A stretch of DNA of 64,000 bases, from contig MWDI01000017.1 of the NCBI GenBank assembly GCA_002070475.1, positions 1-64,000 on the forward strand. Direction: 5' to 3'. Below, one piece after another: positions 27,014-36,666 of this stretch. This stretch comes from Firmicutes bacterium ADurb.Bin146 (GTDB lineage: Bacteria; Bacillota; Clostridia; DUPQ01). Under the pieces are notes generated by a model. That model saw nothing but the letters and a program-made list of their open reading frames with translations, had not been told where the DNA came from and searched no databases. Made by a program: the position numbers and the translations under genes. Within the stretch, counting starts at the first letter, position 1. Every line of letters starts with the position of its first letter.

Positions 27014-27937
27014 ATGGATAAGATAAGATTAAATATAAAGTTATCAGATAATGAATACGTCAAACATTTATCAGAGTATATAAGAATTAACGGATTGAAT
27101 ATAATCAGTTTAACAGAAGAAAACCCTGACATTACACTTATTGATTCGCAACAGAACAAAGATGAGTTTATTCTTAAAACACATACTAAAGAAACACATA
27201 TGTACAGATATAAGTCTGCAGACAGGATTATAGGTTCGATTATAGAAAATGTTGATATATCTTTAGGCGTAAAAGGAAAATCAAACAACAGGACGATATT
27301 TGTAACATCCGCTCATGGAGGAGCAGGAAAAACATATATTTCTCAGGCTCTATCTATATATTTATCAAGAAACGGCAGGAAGGTTTTATATGTAAATCTG
27401 GATGGCTTATGCGTAAAGGATTCAATTTTCAAATGTGATGAACAGAATGATATATCCTTGATAAACTACTATGCGAAGAAAGGTAATGAAAATATTAATG
27501 CATATATCGAAAGATACAAAAATTATGATGCTGCAAAAAATGTATTCTTTTTAAAAAGCATATATCCTTCGTATGATGTATGCTTTGATATGAACAGTGC
27601 CAAAGTCTTTATTGACAGTCTTAATTCAAATGATCTATATAACTATACAATAATTGACTGTCCCCTATATCCATTCAGCCAATATGCCCTGATTATGAAA
27701 AATTCATATAAGACTCTGCTTATAAAAAACAGGGGAAGTGAAAGGGAAGAAGAAGCTGCTGTTTTTTTAAAAAAGAACGATATTAAAATTATGCTCATAT
27801 GCAACATGATCAGGTATACAGAAGGAATATATGTACCAAAAGCTGAAGAGGATATATCTCATAATCCAAAAACTTTTTATGAATCTATTGAGCAGATAGT
27901 ATATGAACTGGAGAAAAGTGATGATGCAGGATTATAG
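27014..27937 (+). CDS. CpaE/TadZ-like MinD-family ATPase
   Basis: 307 residues. The N-terminal 90 residues resemble a degenerate receiver domain as in CpaE/TadZ. The ATPase domain begins 'IFVTSAHGGAGKTYIS' with a deviant Walker A and 'VLYVNLDGL', and ends around 'TIIDCPL'. CpaE/TadZ proteins place the pilus machine at the membrane. The gene is the first of a six-gene Tad cluster and overlaps cpaF by 17 bases. CAGGAG lies upstream of the ATG. Confidence 0.8.
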   Translation: MDKIRLNIKLSDNEYVKHLSEYIRINGLNIISLTEENPDITLIDSQQNKDEFILKTHTKETHMYRYKSADRIIGSIIENVDISLGVKGKSNNRTIFVTSAHGGAGKTYISQALSIYLSRNGRKVLYVNLDGLCVKDSIFKCDEQNDISLINYYAKKGNENINAYIERYKNYDAAKNVFFLKSIYPSYDVCFDMNSAKVFIDSLNSNDLYNYTIIDCPLYPFSQYALIMKNSYKTLLIKNRGSEREEEAAVFLKKNDIKIMLICNMIRYTEGIYVPKAEEDISHNPKTFYESIEQIVYELEKSDDAGL

Positions 27938-29051
27938 GAAAATTATAAAGCAGTGTCTCGAAAGGGTATCTGGCAAGGAGGAAAATGAAATTGAAACAAC
28001 TGTTGCCGAGTATATATATGATTTTAAGAACAGGGATATGGGAGATAAATCAGAAGTCATAAAGCAAATAATGGATTCTATAACTGGTTATGGGATTTTA
28101 CAGCCATTGATGGAAAAAGAAGGTATTACTGAAGTCATGGTAAATGCAGACAAGATATTTTATGAAGAGAAGGGTATGATTTACAGATATGATATAAATT
28201 TCACAGAACAGGATATAGACAAACTGATATCCATATTATGCCGAAAGACTGACAGAACGATAAATATGGCAAATCCGATACTGGATGGCAGTATAGGACA
28301 TGATATACGAGTGAACATAATACTGGAACCTATTGCGAATAATGGCAACAGCATTACGATAAGGAGATTCCCTAAAAAACAGATAACCCATGTAGATATG
28401 ATAAGAGAAAGCTTTTTTACAGAAGAGATATCTGAATTTTTAGAAAATGCAGTAAAGGAAAAGCGGAATATTTTCATTTGCGGAGGAGCAGGATGCGGGA
28501 AGACCACATTATTAAATGTACTGACAGGATTCATACCAAAAAATGAAAGAGTTATAACAATTGAAGATTCAATAGAACTAATGATTGACCGTATAGATAA
28601 CATAATCCGTCTGACATGCCGTAATCCCAATAATGAAGGAAAGGGAGAGATAAGTATTGACAGTCTGATACGGGCAAGTCTAAGAATGAGACCGGATAGG
28701 ATTATTGTAGGAGAGATAAGAGGAAAAGAAGCTTTATATATGCTCCAAGCTATGAACACAGGACATATAGGTTCTATATCGACTGGCCATGCGAATTCCT
28801 GCAAGGATGCGTTTTCCCGTATAGAAACAATGGTGCTAATGGAATGTGATATGCCTTTTATGGCAATCCGAAAGCAGATTTATGATGCTATTGACATCGT
28901 AATCTCATTGCAGAGGATAAATGGAAAGAGAGTACTGACTGAAATTGCACAGGTAGTGGATTTTGAAGATGGTGAAATTAAACTTAATTACCTGTATGCA
29001 TATGATATTGCTTCAAGAAAGCATATCAGAATACAAGAAGGAGGAGCATGA
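27921..29051 (+). CDS. cpaF: CpaF/TadA secretion ATPase
   Basis: 376 residues from the ATG at 27921 (an ATG at 27924 is equally possible); GGAG lies nine bases upstream, inside the cpaE-like gene. It has the type II/IV secretion ATPase landmarks: Walker A 'GGAGCGKTTLLNVL', Asp box 'ITIEDSIEL', Walker B region 'RPDRIIVGEIRGKEALYMLQAMNTGH' and His box 'GHANSC'. 'GYGILQPLMEKEGITEVMVN' is the typical CpaF N-terminal part. It powers assembly of Flp-type pili. Confidence 0.92.
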   Translation: MMQDYRKIIKQCLERVSGKEENEIETTVAEYIYDFKNRDMGDKSEVIKQIMDSITGYGILQPLMEKEGITEVMVNADKIFYEEKGMIYRYDINFTEQDIDKLISILCRKTDRTINMANPILDGSIGHDIRVNIILEPIANNGNSITIRRFPKKQITHVDMIRESFFTEEISEFLENAVKEKRNIFICGGAGCGKTTLLNVLTGFIPKNERVITIEDSIELMIDRIDNIIRLTCRNPNNEGKGEISIDSLIRASLRMRPDRIIVGEIRGKEALYMLQAMNTGHIGSISTGHANSCKDAFSRIETMVLMECDMPFMAIRKQIYDAIDIVISLQRINGKRVLTEIAQVVDFEDGEIKLNYLYAYDIASRKHIRIQEGGA

Positions 29052-29086
29052 ACTTTCAAAGACGGTATCATGTAAACACAAAATGA
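29048..29086 (+). CDS. Possible 12-codon coupling ORF between cpaF and tadB
   Basis: ATG at 29048 overlaps the cpaF stop (ATGA), has AAGGAGG three bases upstream, and runs 12 codons to a TGA that overlaps the tadB ATG at 29083 (ATGA again). The tadB start itself has no Shine-Dalgarno sequence, so this reading would explain how tadB is translated. The spacing of the ribosome site is shorter than ideal. It may alternatively reflect a frameshift in the tadB 5' end. Confidence 0.4.
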   Translation: MNFQRRYHVNTK

Positions 29087-29793
29087 AATTTGTATTTATA
29101 AGAAGAGCATTTGTAACAGGTTCTGTATATGCAATTTGTATTTACTATCTTTATTTGTCGCTCTTTGTATCAGTAATTGCAGGCGTACTTGTAACAGGGA
29201 TATGCTTGTGCGATAAAAAATATATGAAGCAAATTGTCTGTAAAAGAAACAGAGATAGTTTTGAGAGATTTTTAGAGATATTATTATCTTACACTGCTAT
29301 ACCTTCTGACTTTATACATGCATTCTCAAAAGCTCTGGTGGAATTTAAGAGAATTTATCCGAAAGATAATATGATTCCATTAACAGACAAGATATATGCA
29401 AAAACAATTGCGAATTTAAGTACGGATAGTATTATGGAATCCTTTTCTGGGTATCTTGATATTGAAGAAGCATATCTGTTTTGTGAAAGCGTCGTTATCT
29501 GCGAGAAAAAAGGAGCAGACATGAACAGGACTATTAAGGAGACTATTGCATTTATAAGGGAGAAGAGAAGTATCGAACAAGAGATAGAGATAATAACTGA
29601 GGAGAAAAAAACTGAAAGGCTTATTGTCAGCCTGTGTCCCTTCCTAATACTTGCCCTATTTAATAATATGGGTACAGGTTATCTGGATATCCTATATAGC
29701 GGTATTTTAGGCAGGACAATAATGACTGCAGCAGGCATATTATTCTTAATCTCCTCATATCTTGCTAAAAAGATACTAGAGGTAAAAATATGA
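29083..29793 (+). CDS. TadB-like inner-membrane platform protein
   Basis: 236 residues from the ATG at 29083. One or two membrane segments near residues 10-45, a cytoplasmic helical T2SSF-like domain, then two membrane segments near the C-terminus ('LCPFLILALF' and 'IMTAAGILFLISSYLAKKI'). The order of segments and the neighbours (cpaF before, tadC after) identify it as the TadB platform half. In-frame codons continue upstream into cpaF, but with no ribosome site of their own. It overlaps tadC by ATGA. Confidence 0.75.
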   Translation: MKFVFIRRAFVTGSVYAICIYYLYLSLFVSVIAGVLVTGICLCDKKYMKQIVCKRNRDSFERFLEILLSYTAIPSDFIHAFSKALVEFKRIYPKDNMIPLTDKIYAKTIANLSTDSIMESFSGYLDIEEAYLFCESVVICEKKGADMNRTIKETIAFIREKRSIEQEIEIITEEKKTERLIVSLCPFLILALFNNMGTGYLDILYSGILGRTIMTAAGILFLISSYLAKKILEVKI

Positions 29794-30614
29794 GCCTATT
29801 CGTGATTTATATATTTCTTATGCTCTTCACATTGTTCTGTTCCAGAAAAGTAAAATTTGATTTTCCATTAAGTCACTGTACTTTTCTGAAGTCAACTTAT
29901 AAAGCATTTGTTCCTTTGGCAAAAAAAGCTGTACGATTTACTTTGGCAGACAACCGGCTTAACCTTTTATATCCAAAAGAAACAAAAGAAGATATATATA
30001 TTGCCAATACCAGTTTAAAGATGAATATATTTGCGATTATGCTTTTTCTTCCGATTGTTGCAATTATCAGTAAAGCATCTGTAATACTCATAATAATTTC
30101 TGTTTTTCTTTGTTTTGCATGTGTGAAATGTGTGGATTTTGATATATTAAAAGTATATGAGAAGAAAAAAGAAGAAATACTAACAGATTTTTCTATTTTT
30201 CTGACGAAGCTTACATTGTGTATAGGAGCAGGCATGACTCTTAATCAGGCATTTACGCGCCAGAATTATAACCTTCCAAATAAAACATTTAAAATGCATA
30301 TAAACCAGCTTATAAATAGTCTTACTATACATTCAGATCCTGAGTATTCATTTCTTGAATTATCCCTGATGCTTCCAATAACACAGGTTAATGCCTTTTG
30401 CTCTATCATGATAACAGGTTTTAAAAATACTGAAGCAGGAATAAAGGATACACTGAAAACATATACTTCTTCTATATGGGCAGATAGAAGGAATAATGCG
30501 AAAAAAAGAGCAGAGCAGTCATCTGCTAAAGCAGTATTAGCGCTTGCCATAGGCTTAATAGGTATTTTAATGGTTCTTACTGCTCCTGCATTGATTATGC
30601 TTATGAATATTTAA
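29790..30614 (+). CDS. TadC-like inner-membrane platform protein
   Basis: 274 residues. A first membrane segment at the N-terminus, a pair at about residues 75-112, then a T2SSF domain ('FSIFLTKLTLCIGAGMTLNQAF', the standard 'L-x-AG-x-x-x-x-A' helix) and a final segment 'LALAIGLIGILMVLTAPALIML'. TadB and TadC form the membrane base of the pilus machine. It starts at the ATGA overlap with tadB. A pilin gene follows after 11 bases with AAGGAGG. Confidence 0.85.
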   Translation: MSLFVIYIFLMLFTLFCSRKVKFDFPLSHCTFLKSTYKAFVPLAKKAVRFTLADNRLNLLYPKETKEDIYIANTSLKMNIFAIMLFLPIVAIISKASVILIIISVFLCFACVKCVDFDILKVYEKKKEEILTDFSIFLTKLTLCIGAGMTLNQAFTRQNYNLPNKTFKMHINQLINSLTIHSDPEYSFLELSLMLPITQVNAFCSIMITGFKNTEAGIKDTLKTYTSSIWADRRNNAKKRAEQSSAKAVLALAIGLIGILMVLTAPALIMLMNI

Positions 30615-30625
30615 GGAGGAAAAAG

Positions 30626-30793
30626 ATGAAAGCAAAAAAGAGAGGAATGGGTACTGTGGAAGTAGTAATAATACTTGCTGTTTTGGTAGGTATCGCATTA
30701 ATTTTCAGAGAAGCAATCACTAATTTTGTTGAAAGGATAATTGATGGCACGCTGAATGATCAAAGCATACTGGAGAAATTAAGGATTGATTGA
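30626..30793 (+). CDS. Flp1-like type IVb pilin
   Basis: 55 residues with a textbook class III prepilin signal: after the basic 'MKAKKRG' comes the predicted cleavage site, then M-G-T-V-E with glutamate at position +5, then the hydrophobic helix 'VVIILAVLVGIALIF'. Shine-Dalgarno AAGGAGG lies six bases upstream. It is the main pilin candidate of the Tad cluster. It ends with a charged 25-residue tail, and the next gene starts two bases later. Confidence 0.88.
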   Translation: MKAKKRGMGTVEVVIILAVLVGIALIFREAITNFVERIIDGTLNDQSILEKLRID

Positions 30794-30794
30794 A

Positions 30795-31622
30795 ATGATT
30801 AGCGAGATTATACAAAGCAACCAAGATAAGCTTCTCCTTCTGACAGGCGATATGATACTGTGTCCGGAATATATGATACGAATGCTTCAAAACTGTGTTA
30901 TTGACTGTTTCATGCCTGTAAAACATAGTAATAGTGATGAGCTTATATTTGATACACTTAATGGAACGAGCTTATCTGTATATCTGCAAAAGAAAGGATA
31001 TACACCAGACCTCTTGAAAAAACTGTTATACAGCATAAAAGACATGATGTGTATAACCAGTTCTTATCTTCTTGATGCTGAATATGTGGTACTGGATGTA
31101 CGGTATATATATGTTTATAAAAATGAAACATTCAAGTATATATTAAATCCATTTAATAAATATGACTTAAACAATAGTTTAAAACAACTTGTATGTGAAA
31201 TTACTGCGGGCAAATATACCAATAAAAACATTAAAGAAGCCCTTTATGATGACGAATTTAGTATTAACCACATTATAAAGGCTGCTGATGATGAAGATAA
31301 TAAGGCAGATGACTCTACTTTTGAAGAGCCAAAGAAAGCCATATTAAAGAATATTATTGATACTGACGACTGCATAACCATTACAAAAAAGGACATAATA
31401 GTTGGAAAAGTTAAGCTTATATGTGATTTCAAGCTTTCTGGGAAGCTTGTTTCAGCAAGACATGCATGTATGAGATACTCTCATGATACTGTTTATGTGA
31501 GGGATCTTAACAGCAGAAATGGTACCTATATAAATGGTGAAAGAATCAAACCTGAAAGTTTTACAAAGATTAAGAGAGGCGATATAGTTGCATTCGGTGA
31601 TAATGAATATATATTAATGTAG
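30795..31622 (+). CDS. DUF6382-like plus FHA domain protein of the Tad cluster
   Basis: 275 residues from the ATG at 30795 (a TTG nine bases earlier is too close to the ribosome site AAGGAT). The N-terminal 165 residues match the uncharacterised clostridial domain usually called DUF6382, which looks like an inactive kinase-like module. The C-terminal 85 residues are an FHA domain: 'KLVSARHACMRY', 'YVRDLNSRNGTYINGERI' with the conserved R, S-RH, N-G-T residues. FHA domains bind phosphothreonine, so the pilus assembly may be tied to a Ser/Thr kinase not present here. Last gene of the cluster. Confidence 0.8.
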   Translation: MISEIIQSNQDKLLLLTGDMILCPEYMIRMLQNCVIDCFMPVKHSNSDELIFDTLNGTSLSVYLQKKGYTPDLLKKLLYSIKDMMCITSSYLLDAEYVVLDVRYIYVYKNETFKYILNPFNKYDLNNSLKQLVCEITAGKYTNKNIKEALYDDEFSINHIIKAADDEDNKADDSTFEEPKKAILKNIIDTDDCITITKKDIIVGKVKLICDFKLSGKLVSARHACMRYSHDTVYVRDLNSRNGTYINGERIKPESFTKIKRGDIVAFGDNEYILM

Positions 31623-31660
31623 GATTTAAAAAAAATAATGTAGATATCTATCATCATTTA

Positions 31661-31669
31661 TGATAAAAT
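31661..31669 (+). promoter_or_regulatory. Candidate extended -10 promoter of the rpiB-upp operon
   Basis: TGATAAAAT lies 31 bases before the rpiB-upp start codon; no convincing -35 box. Confidence 0.4.
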
Positions 31670-31699
31670 TCTTTTTAATGAAAATGAAGGAGATATCCT

Positions 31700-32788
31700 A
31701 TGTTAGCTATAGGTTGTGATCATGCAGGTTTCACGCTGAAAAACGAGATACTCTCGTATCTTGAGAAAAAAAACATACCATACCGTGATTTCGGAGCATA
31801 TAGCGACGATTCATGCCATTTCCCGTTTTATGCCTCTTTAGTAGCATCAGCTGTTCAAAAGAATGAATGCGAAAGAGGCATTTTAATATGCGGAACAGGG
31901 ATAGGTATGAGCATTGCTGCTAACAAATTCAAAGGAATAAGAGCAGCATTATGCATGGATGAGTATCAGGCTAGGATGGCCAAGCGCCATAACAATGCGA
32001 ATATACTTGTGCTTGCGGGTAGAATCACGCCCAAAGATACAGCTTTTGAGATAATTGACATATGGTTAAATGAAAATTATCTTGAAGGAAAATACGAGAC
32101 AAGGAATGGATTGATCCGCAGAATAGAAGAAGGAGGAAGTATGTCAGGAACTAATTATATGGACATGGCGTTCGTATTTGATCATCCTCTTATACAGCAT
32201 AAAATATCAATTATGAGGGATAAGAATACAAACACAAAGGAATTCAGAGAGCTTGTAAAAGAGGTATCCACATTGATGGGATATGAAGTTACACGCGAGC
32301 TGCCTTTAGAAGAGATTGAGGTGGAAACGCCAATAGCAAAAACTACAGTGAAGGTGCTTTCAGGGAAAAATGTAGGATTTGTCCCTATACTTAGAGCTGG
32401 ACTTGGTATGGTTGATGGTCTTTTAACTTTAATTCCCACAGCAAAAATAGGTCATATAGGATTATACAGAGATCATGAAACCTTGCAGCCAGTAGAGTAC
32501 TACTGTAAACTTCCAGAAGATGCTCATGACAGAATGATAATTTTACTTGACCCGATGCTTGCCACTGGAGGTTCAGCTTCTGCTGCCATAGGCTTTTTAA
32601 AACAAAGAGGCGTTAAGAACATCAAGCTTATGAGCATTATAGCAGCACCGCAGGGCATACAGAAAGTCCACAAGGATCATCCTGATGTAAACATATATTG
32701 CGCGTGTGTAGACCAGACATTGAATGATAACGCTTACATTGTACCGGGATTGGGCGATGCCGGAGACAGATTATTTGGTACAAAATAA
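31700..32788 (+). CDS. Ribose-5-phosphate isomerase B fused to uracil phosphoribosyltransferase
   Basis: 362 residues in one frame. Residues 1-147 are a complete RpiB: 'GCDHAGF', '[14 protein letters not shown]' with the catalytic Cys, and '[13 protein letters not shown]'. Residues 148-362 are a complete Upp: '[19 protein letters not shown]', '[10 protein letters not shown]', and the PRPP loop '[13 protein letters not shown]'. The two are normally adjacent separate genes in Clostridia. No stop codon separates them, yet an AAGGAGG and ATG suitable for upp are retained at codon 148. The protein would interconvert ribose/ribulose 5-phosphate and salvage uracil with PRPP. Its stop overlaps the dCMP deaminase start by one base. 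Confidence 0.9.
   Translation: MLAIGCDHAGFTLKNEILSYLEKKNIPYRDFGAYSDDSCHFPFYASLVASAVQKNECERGILICGTGIGMSIAANKFKGIRAALCMDEYQARMAKRHNNANILVLAGRITPKDTAFEIIDIWLNENYLEGKYETRNGLIRRIEEGGSMSGTNYMDMAFVFDHPLIQHKISIMRDKNTNTKEFRELVKEVSTLMGYEVTRELPLEEIEVETPIAKTTVKVLSGKNVGFVPILRAGLGMVDGLLTLIPTAKIGHIGLYRDHETLQPVEYYCKLPEDAHDRMIILLDPMLATGGSASAAIGFLKQRGVKNIKLMSIIAAPQGIQKVHKDHPDVNIYCACVDQTLNDNAYIVPGLGDAGDRLFGTK
32130..32143 (+). promoter_or_regulatory. Internal ribosome binding site and ATG for a free Upp
   Basis: AAGGAGG (32130-32136), four bases, ATG (32141-32143) in frame at codon 148 of the fused gene, exactly at the start of the Upp domain. It could give a separate 214-residue Upp in addition to the fusion. 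Confidence 0.6.
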
Positions 32789-33234
32789 TGGAAAGACCTT
32801 CATGGGATGAATATTTCATGCAAGTGGTCCATCTTGTCAAGACCCGTTCGACTTGTTTAAGACGTAAAGTCGGTGCAGTAATTGTCAAGGATAAGAGGAT
32901 ATTAGCTACAGGATACAATGGAGCTCCTGTCGGATGCCGGCATTGTGAAGAGACCGGATGTTTACGACAGAAGTTAAACGTTCCTTCAGGAGAAAGACAT
33001 GAACTTTGCCGTGCGATACACGCAGAGCAGAATGCGATCGTACAGGCTGCTAAAGCAGGAACATCAATTGATGGTTCGACAATATATGTTTCTGCCCAGC
33101 CATGTGTCATATGCGCAAAGCTGCTTATAAATGCTGGTATAATAAGAATCGTATTTGAAGGGGATTATCCTGATGAATTATCAAAAGAGCTTTTGGACGA
33201 ATCAGGTATTGAATTGGTAAGATACGGAGGATGA
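32788..33234 (+). CDS. dCMP deaminase (ComEB family)
   Basis: 148 residues. The zinc site is complete: 'HAEQNAI' (His and catalytic Glu) and 'PCVICAKLL' (Cys-x2-Cys), preceded by '[10 protein letters not shown]' and '[18 protein letters not shown]'. dCMP deaminases of this family convert dCMP to dUMP for thymidylate synthesis. The start overlaps the upp stop (TAATG) and fits the known upp-comEB-wecA gene order of Clostridia. Confidence 0.93.
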   Translation: MERPSWDEYFMQVVHLVKTRSTCLRRKVGAVIVKDKRILATGYNGAPVGCRHCEETGCLRQKLNVPSGERHELCRAIHAEQNAIVQAAKAGTSIDGSTIYVSAQPCVICAKLLINAGIIRIVFEGDYPDELSKELLDESGIELVRYGG

Positions 33235-33235
33235 T

Positions 33236-34354
33236 GTGAGTTATCTATATACTTTCTTGGCGTCATTTGTCATTGCATTCGGTCTAAGCCCGTTAGTAAT
33301 AAAATTTACTAAAGCTAAGAAAATTTTAAAATATCCAAAAAGAAACCGAGATGTCCATACTGAACCGGTACCGCTTCTAGGCGGTACTGCTATTATTATT
33401 TCTTTTGCTCTTGCAGTTTTTTTAAATTACCTTCTGAATCCGAATTTTATAGTCACTATTGAAGTCATCGGATTAACAGCTGGAATAGTAATTGTAGCGG
33501 TAATGGGCATACTGGATGATGTATATGATTTAAAACCTGTTATAAAAGCAGCTTTCCAGTTTGCTGCAGCGATTACGACTGTTGCTATATCAGGGTCTAA
33601 GATTGCATATTTTACGAATCTTGGATCAAAAAACAATCTTGTTTATCTTCCAGATATAATATCCTTTATAGCTACTGTACTATGGATATTCATGCTTACC
33701 AATGCGTTTAATATCATAGATGGACTTGATGGGCTAACAACAGGAACTGCCATCATATGCAGTCTTACTCTTTTCTTCGTTACATTTGTAAGGCCTGATG
33801 CAGGTTTGGTGGGTGAATATATTCCAATACTTTTAATTGCTCTAAGCGGTGCTGCAGCCGGCTTTTTACCTTTCAATTTCAATCCTGCAAAGCTTTACCT
33901 CGGAGAAACCGGAGCAGCCTTTTTAGGTTTCTGTATCGCAGTAATATCTATACAGGGTACGATGAAAGCGCATGCTGCAATCGCTGTGTTTATCCCTCTT
34001 ATAGCTATGGGATTACCTATACTGGACATATCATTGGCATATTTCAGAAGAATAATCATGAAAAAACCCATTGCAGTCGGAGACAGGGATCATATACATC
34101 ACAGGCTTATGAAAATGGGCTTATCTCAGAAAAAGACTGTGCTTATACTATATTTACTAGACATTGTTTTCGGAGTGACAGCATTTATACTTTCAGGCGA
34201 GCAGTACAGCAGATTCTGGTTGTATTTTGCAATCGTCATCATACTTCTTGGCATATCTATATATATTCTGTATGGACCATTATTGAAACAAGCTGCAAAG
34301 AACGGAAATGGCTATGTTAAAGATGAGGAGTATAAACATGATAAAGACGATTAA
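33236..34354 (+). CDS. Undecaprenyl-phosphate GlcNAc-1-phosphate transferase (WecA/TagO)
   Basis: 372 residues from a GTG two bases after the previous stop. About ten to eleven membrane segments. Family motifs: 'DDVYDLKP' (first Asp pair), 'NAFNIIDGLDGL' (metal site), 'LGETGAAFLGF' and 'GDRDHIHHRLMKMG' (His-rich loop). It transfers GlcNAc-1-phosphate to undecaprenyl phosphate to start teichoic acid or surface polysaccharide synthesis. wecB overlaps its 3' end by 17 bases. Confidence 0.92.
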   Translation: MSYLYTFLASFVIAFGLSPLVIKFTKAKKILKYPKRNRDVHTEPVPLLGGTAIIISFALAVFLNYLLNPNFIVTIEVIGLTAGIVIVAVMGILDDVYDLKPVIKAAFQFAAAITTVAISGSKIAYFTNLGSKNNLVYLPDIISFIATVLWIFMLTNAFNIIDGLDGLTTGTAIICSLTLFFVTFVRPDAGLVGEYIPILLIALSGAAAGFLPFNFNPAKLYLGETGAAFLGFCIAVISIQGTMKAHAAIAVFIPLIAMGLPILDISLAYFRRIIMKKPIAVGDRDHIHHRLMKMGLSQKKTVLILYLLDIVFGVTAFILSGEQYSRFWLYFAIVIILLGISIYILYGPLLKQAAKNGNGYVKDEEYKHDKDD

Positions 34355-35465
34355 GATAATATCTGTATTCGGTACAAGACCTGATACGATTAAAATGGCT
34401 CCTTTGGTGAATCTTCTTGATAAAGACAAGGATATAGACCACATAGTATGTGTGACAGGGCAGCACAGGGAAATGGTTAATGAGATACTGCAAATATTCG
34501 CAATATTTGCAAAATATGACCTGGATATAATGAGAGAAGGGCAGACTTTGGAGTATGTCACTTCATCAGTATTAACAAAATTCTCTGAAGTTCTTGAAAA
34601 AGAAAAACCTGACATGATATTAGTCCACGGAGATACTAATACCTGTTTCTCTGCAGCTCTTGCAGCTTTCTATAAAAAAATCCCCATAGGTCATGTGGAA
34701 GCGGGATTAAGGACAGCCGATATATATTCTCCATATCCTGAGGAATTTGTCAGGAGGACTGTGGATTCCATTGCAACACTGTATTTCTGTCCTACAAAGA
34801 ATAATGCTGATAATCTTATAAAAGAAAATGCAGATAAGGAAAAAATATACATAACCGGGAATACTGTAATTGACACATTACAGACAACAGTTCAAAAGGA
34901 CTATATTTTCAAAGAGTCTATTCTGAACAGGATAAACTTTGATAAGAAAAAAGTCATACCTATCACAGCTCACAGAAGGGAAAACATCGGTATAAATCTG
35001 GAGAACATATGCAAAGCTATTAAACAGCTTGCCTCAGAATATAACGACAGCCAATTTATCTATACTGTGCATCCGAATCCGGCAGTCAAAAAAACTGTGA
35101 ACAGCATACTTAAAGGTATAGACAATGTAACATTGCTGCCACCTTTAGTATTTACAGATCTTCACAACCTGATATCAAGATCATATTTCGTTATGACTGA
35201 TTCTGGGGGATTGCAGGAAGAAGCACCATCATTAGGAGTTCCTGTGCTTGTTTTAAGGAAAGAAACCGAACGTCCAGAAGCAGTGACAGCTGGTACTGTT
35301 AAACTGACGGGAGTGGATTATAGCGAAATAGTCAAAGACGGCAGGATGCTATTTGAGGATAAATCAATATATGAGAAGATGAGCAATGCTGTTAATCCAT
35401 ATGGTGATGGCAATGCTTCTCACAGAATTGTCGGAGCAATAAAGGAATACTTCAATAATCTTTAA
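34338..35465 (+). CDS. wecB: UDP-N-acetylglucosamine 2-epimerase (non-hydrolysing)
   Basis: 375 residues from the ATG at 34338, with GAGGAG eight bases upstream inside wecA. Motifs: 'SVFGTRPDTIKMAPL', 'CVTGQHREM', 'VHGDTNTCFSAAL', 'GHVEAGLRT' and 'TDSGGLQEEAPSLGVPVLVLRKETERPE'. It produces UDP-ManNAc for linkage-unit or capsule synthesis, consistent with the WecA/TagO gene before it. The longer ORF start at 34308 is not supported by a ribosome site. Confidence 0.93.
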   Translation: MIKTIKIISVFGTRPDTIKMAPLVNLLDKDKDIDHIVCVTGQHREMVNEILQIFAIFAKYDLDIMREGQTLEYVTSSVLTKFSEVLEKEKPDMILVHGDTNTCFSAALAAFYKKIPIGHVEAGLRTADIYSPYPEEFVRRTVDSIATLYFCPTKNNADNLIKENADKEKIYITGNTVIDTLQTTVQKDYIFKESILNRINFDKKKVIPITAHRRENIGINLENICKAIKQLASEYNDSQFIYTVHPNPAVKKTVNSILKGIDNVTLLPPLVFTDLHNLISRSYFVMTDSGGLQEEAPSLGVPVLVLRKETERPEAVTAGTVKLTGVDYSEIVKDGRMLFEDKSIYEKMSNAVNPYGDGNASHRIVGAIKEYFNNL

Positions 35466-35592
35466 CTAGGCAGGATTGCAAATATCCTATATCCCTTTTA
35501 ACGGGTTTATAAGGTATAATTTTTACGGGTATTTTCCAATGTTTATTTATTAAACGCTAATAATGTATAATATGAATGATAAGAGGTAAAAG

Positions 35593-36666
35593 ATGTTAGA
35601 TAAATTAAAAGATATAGAGAGTAGATTCGAAGAGATAAATTTGCAGCTATCCGATCCTGCTGTTATTTCAAACCAGGAGAAATATGTTGCCTTAATGAAA
35701 GAGTTGAATGATATTTCACAGATAGTTAAGGTATACAGAGAATATGCAGAAGCCTTGAAAGGAATTGATGATGTATATCTTATGCTGAAAGAAAACTCTG
35801 ATGATCCTGATTTTAAACAAATGCTGCAGGATGAGCTCCATGAGCTTGAAGACAAGAAACCAGTTCTTGAACAGAAATTAAAGATTCTTCTTCTTCCAGC
35901 AGATCCCAATGATGAAAAAAATGTAATTATCGAGATAAGAGGCGGTGCTGGCGGGGATGAAGCGGCTCTTTTTGCATCCAGCCTGTTAAGAATGTATACG
36001 ATGTATGCTGAAACCAAGAAATGGAAAACAGAAATACTTGATATTAACGAGATAGGGATAGGCGGAATAAAAGAAGTCGTATTCTTAATATCTGGTAACG
36101 GGGCATACAGCAGATTTAAATATGAAAGAGGAGTGCACAGGGTGCAGAGAGTTCCTGAAACTGAATCTCAGGGAAGGATACACACTTCTACTGTCACTGT
36201 AGCAGTTCTTCCTGAGGTTGAGGATGTGGATGTTGATATAAATCTTAATGATGTTCAGGTTGACACATACAGATCGTCCGGAGCAGGAGGACAGCATGTT
36301 AATAAAACAGACTCAGCAATAAGGCTGACTCATATTCCTACTGGTATCGTTGTAGCCTGCCAGGATGAGAGAAGCCAGCATAAGAACAAGGAAAAAGCTT
36401 TTAAGATACTCAGAAGCAAACTTTATGAGATGGCTCAGGAAAACCAGGACAAAGAAATAGCTCAGAACAGGAAAAGCCAGGTCGGCACAGGTGATAGGAG
36501 TGAAAGAATCAGGACATATAACTTTCCGCAAGGAAGGGTTACAGATCACAGAATAGGGCTCACGCTATACAAAATAGAAGCAATTATGAATGGAGATCTT
36601 GATGATTTAATGGATGCTCTTATAACAGAAGATCAGGCAAGAAAGCTGTCAAATCAAAATGGATAG
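35593..36666 (+). CDS. prfA: Peptide chain release factor 1
   Basis: 357 residues, full length. The catalytic GGQ lies in '[20 protein letters not shown]', and '[17 protein letters not shown]' near the C-terminus is typical of RF1. Just upstream, TATAAT (35566-35571) with a weak -35 region offers a promoter separate from wecB. In many Clostridia prmC precedes prfA; it is absent here. The 3' end overlaps the next gene by 8 bases. Confidence 0.96.
   Translation: MLDKLKDIESRFEEINLQLSDPAVISNQEKYVALMKELNDISQIVKVYREYAEALKGIDDVYLMLKENSDDPDFKQMLQDELHELEDKKPVLEQKLKILLLPADPNDEKNVIIEIRGGAGGDEAALFASSLLRMYTMYAETKKWKTEILDINEIGIGGIKEVVFLISGNGAYSRFKYERGVHRVQRVPETESQGRIHTSTVTVAVLPEVEDVDVDINLNDVQVDTYRSSGAGGQHVNKTDSAIRLTHIPTGIVVACQDERSQHKNKEKAFKILRSKLYEMAQENQDKEIAQNRKSQVGTGDRSERIRTYNFPQGRVTDHRIGLTLYKIEAIMNGDLDDLMDALITEDQARKLSNQNG

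Noticed and set aside
35466-35592. Terminator after wecB (CCC-N7-GGG)
   Set aside because: The stem is only three to four pairs and has no following T run.
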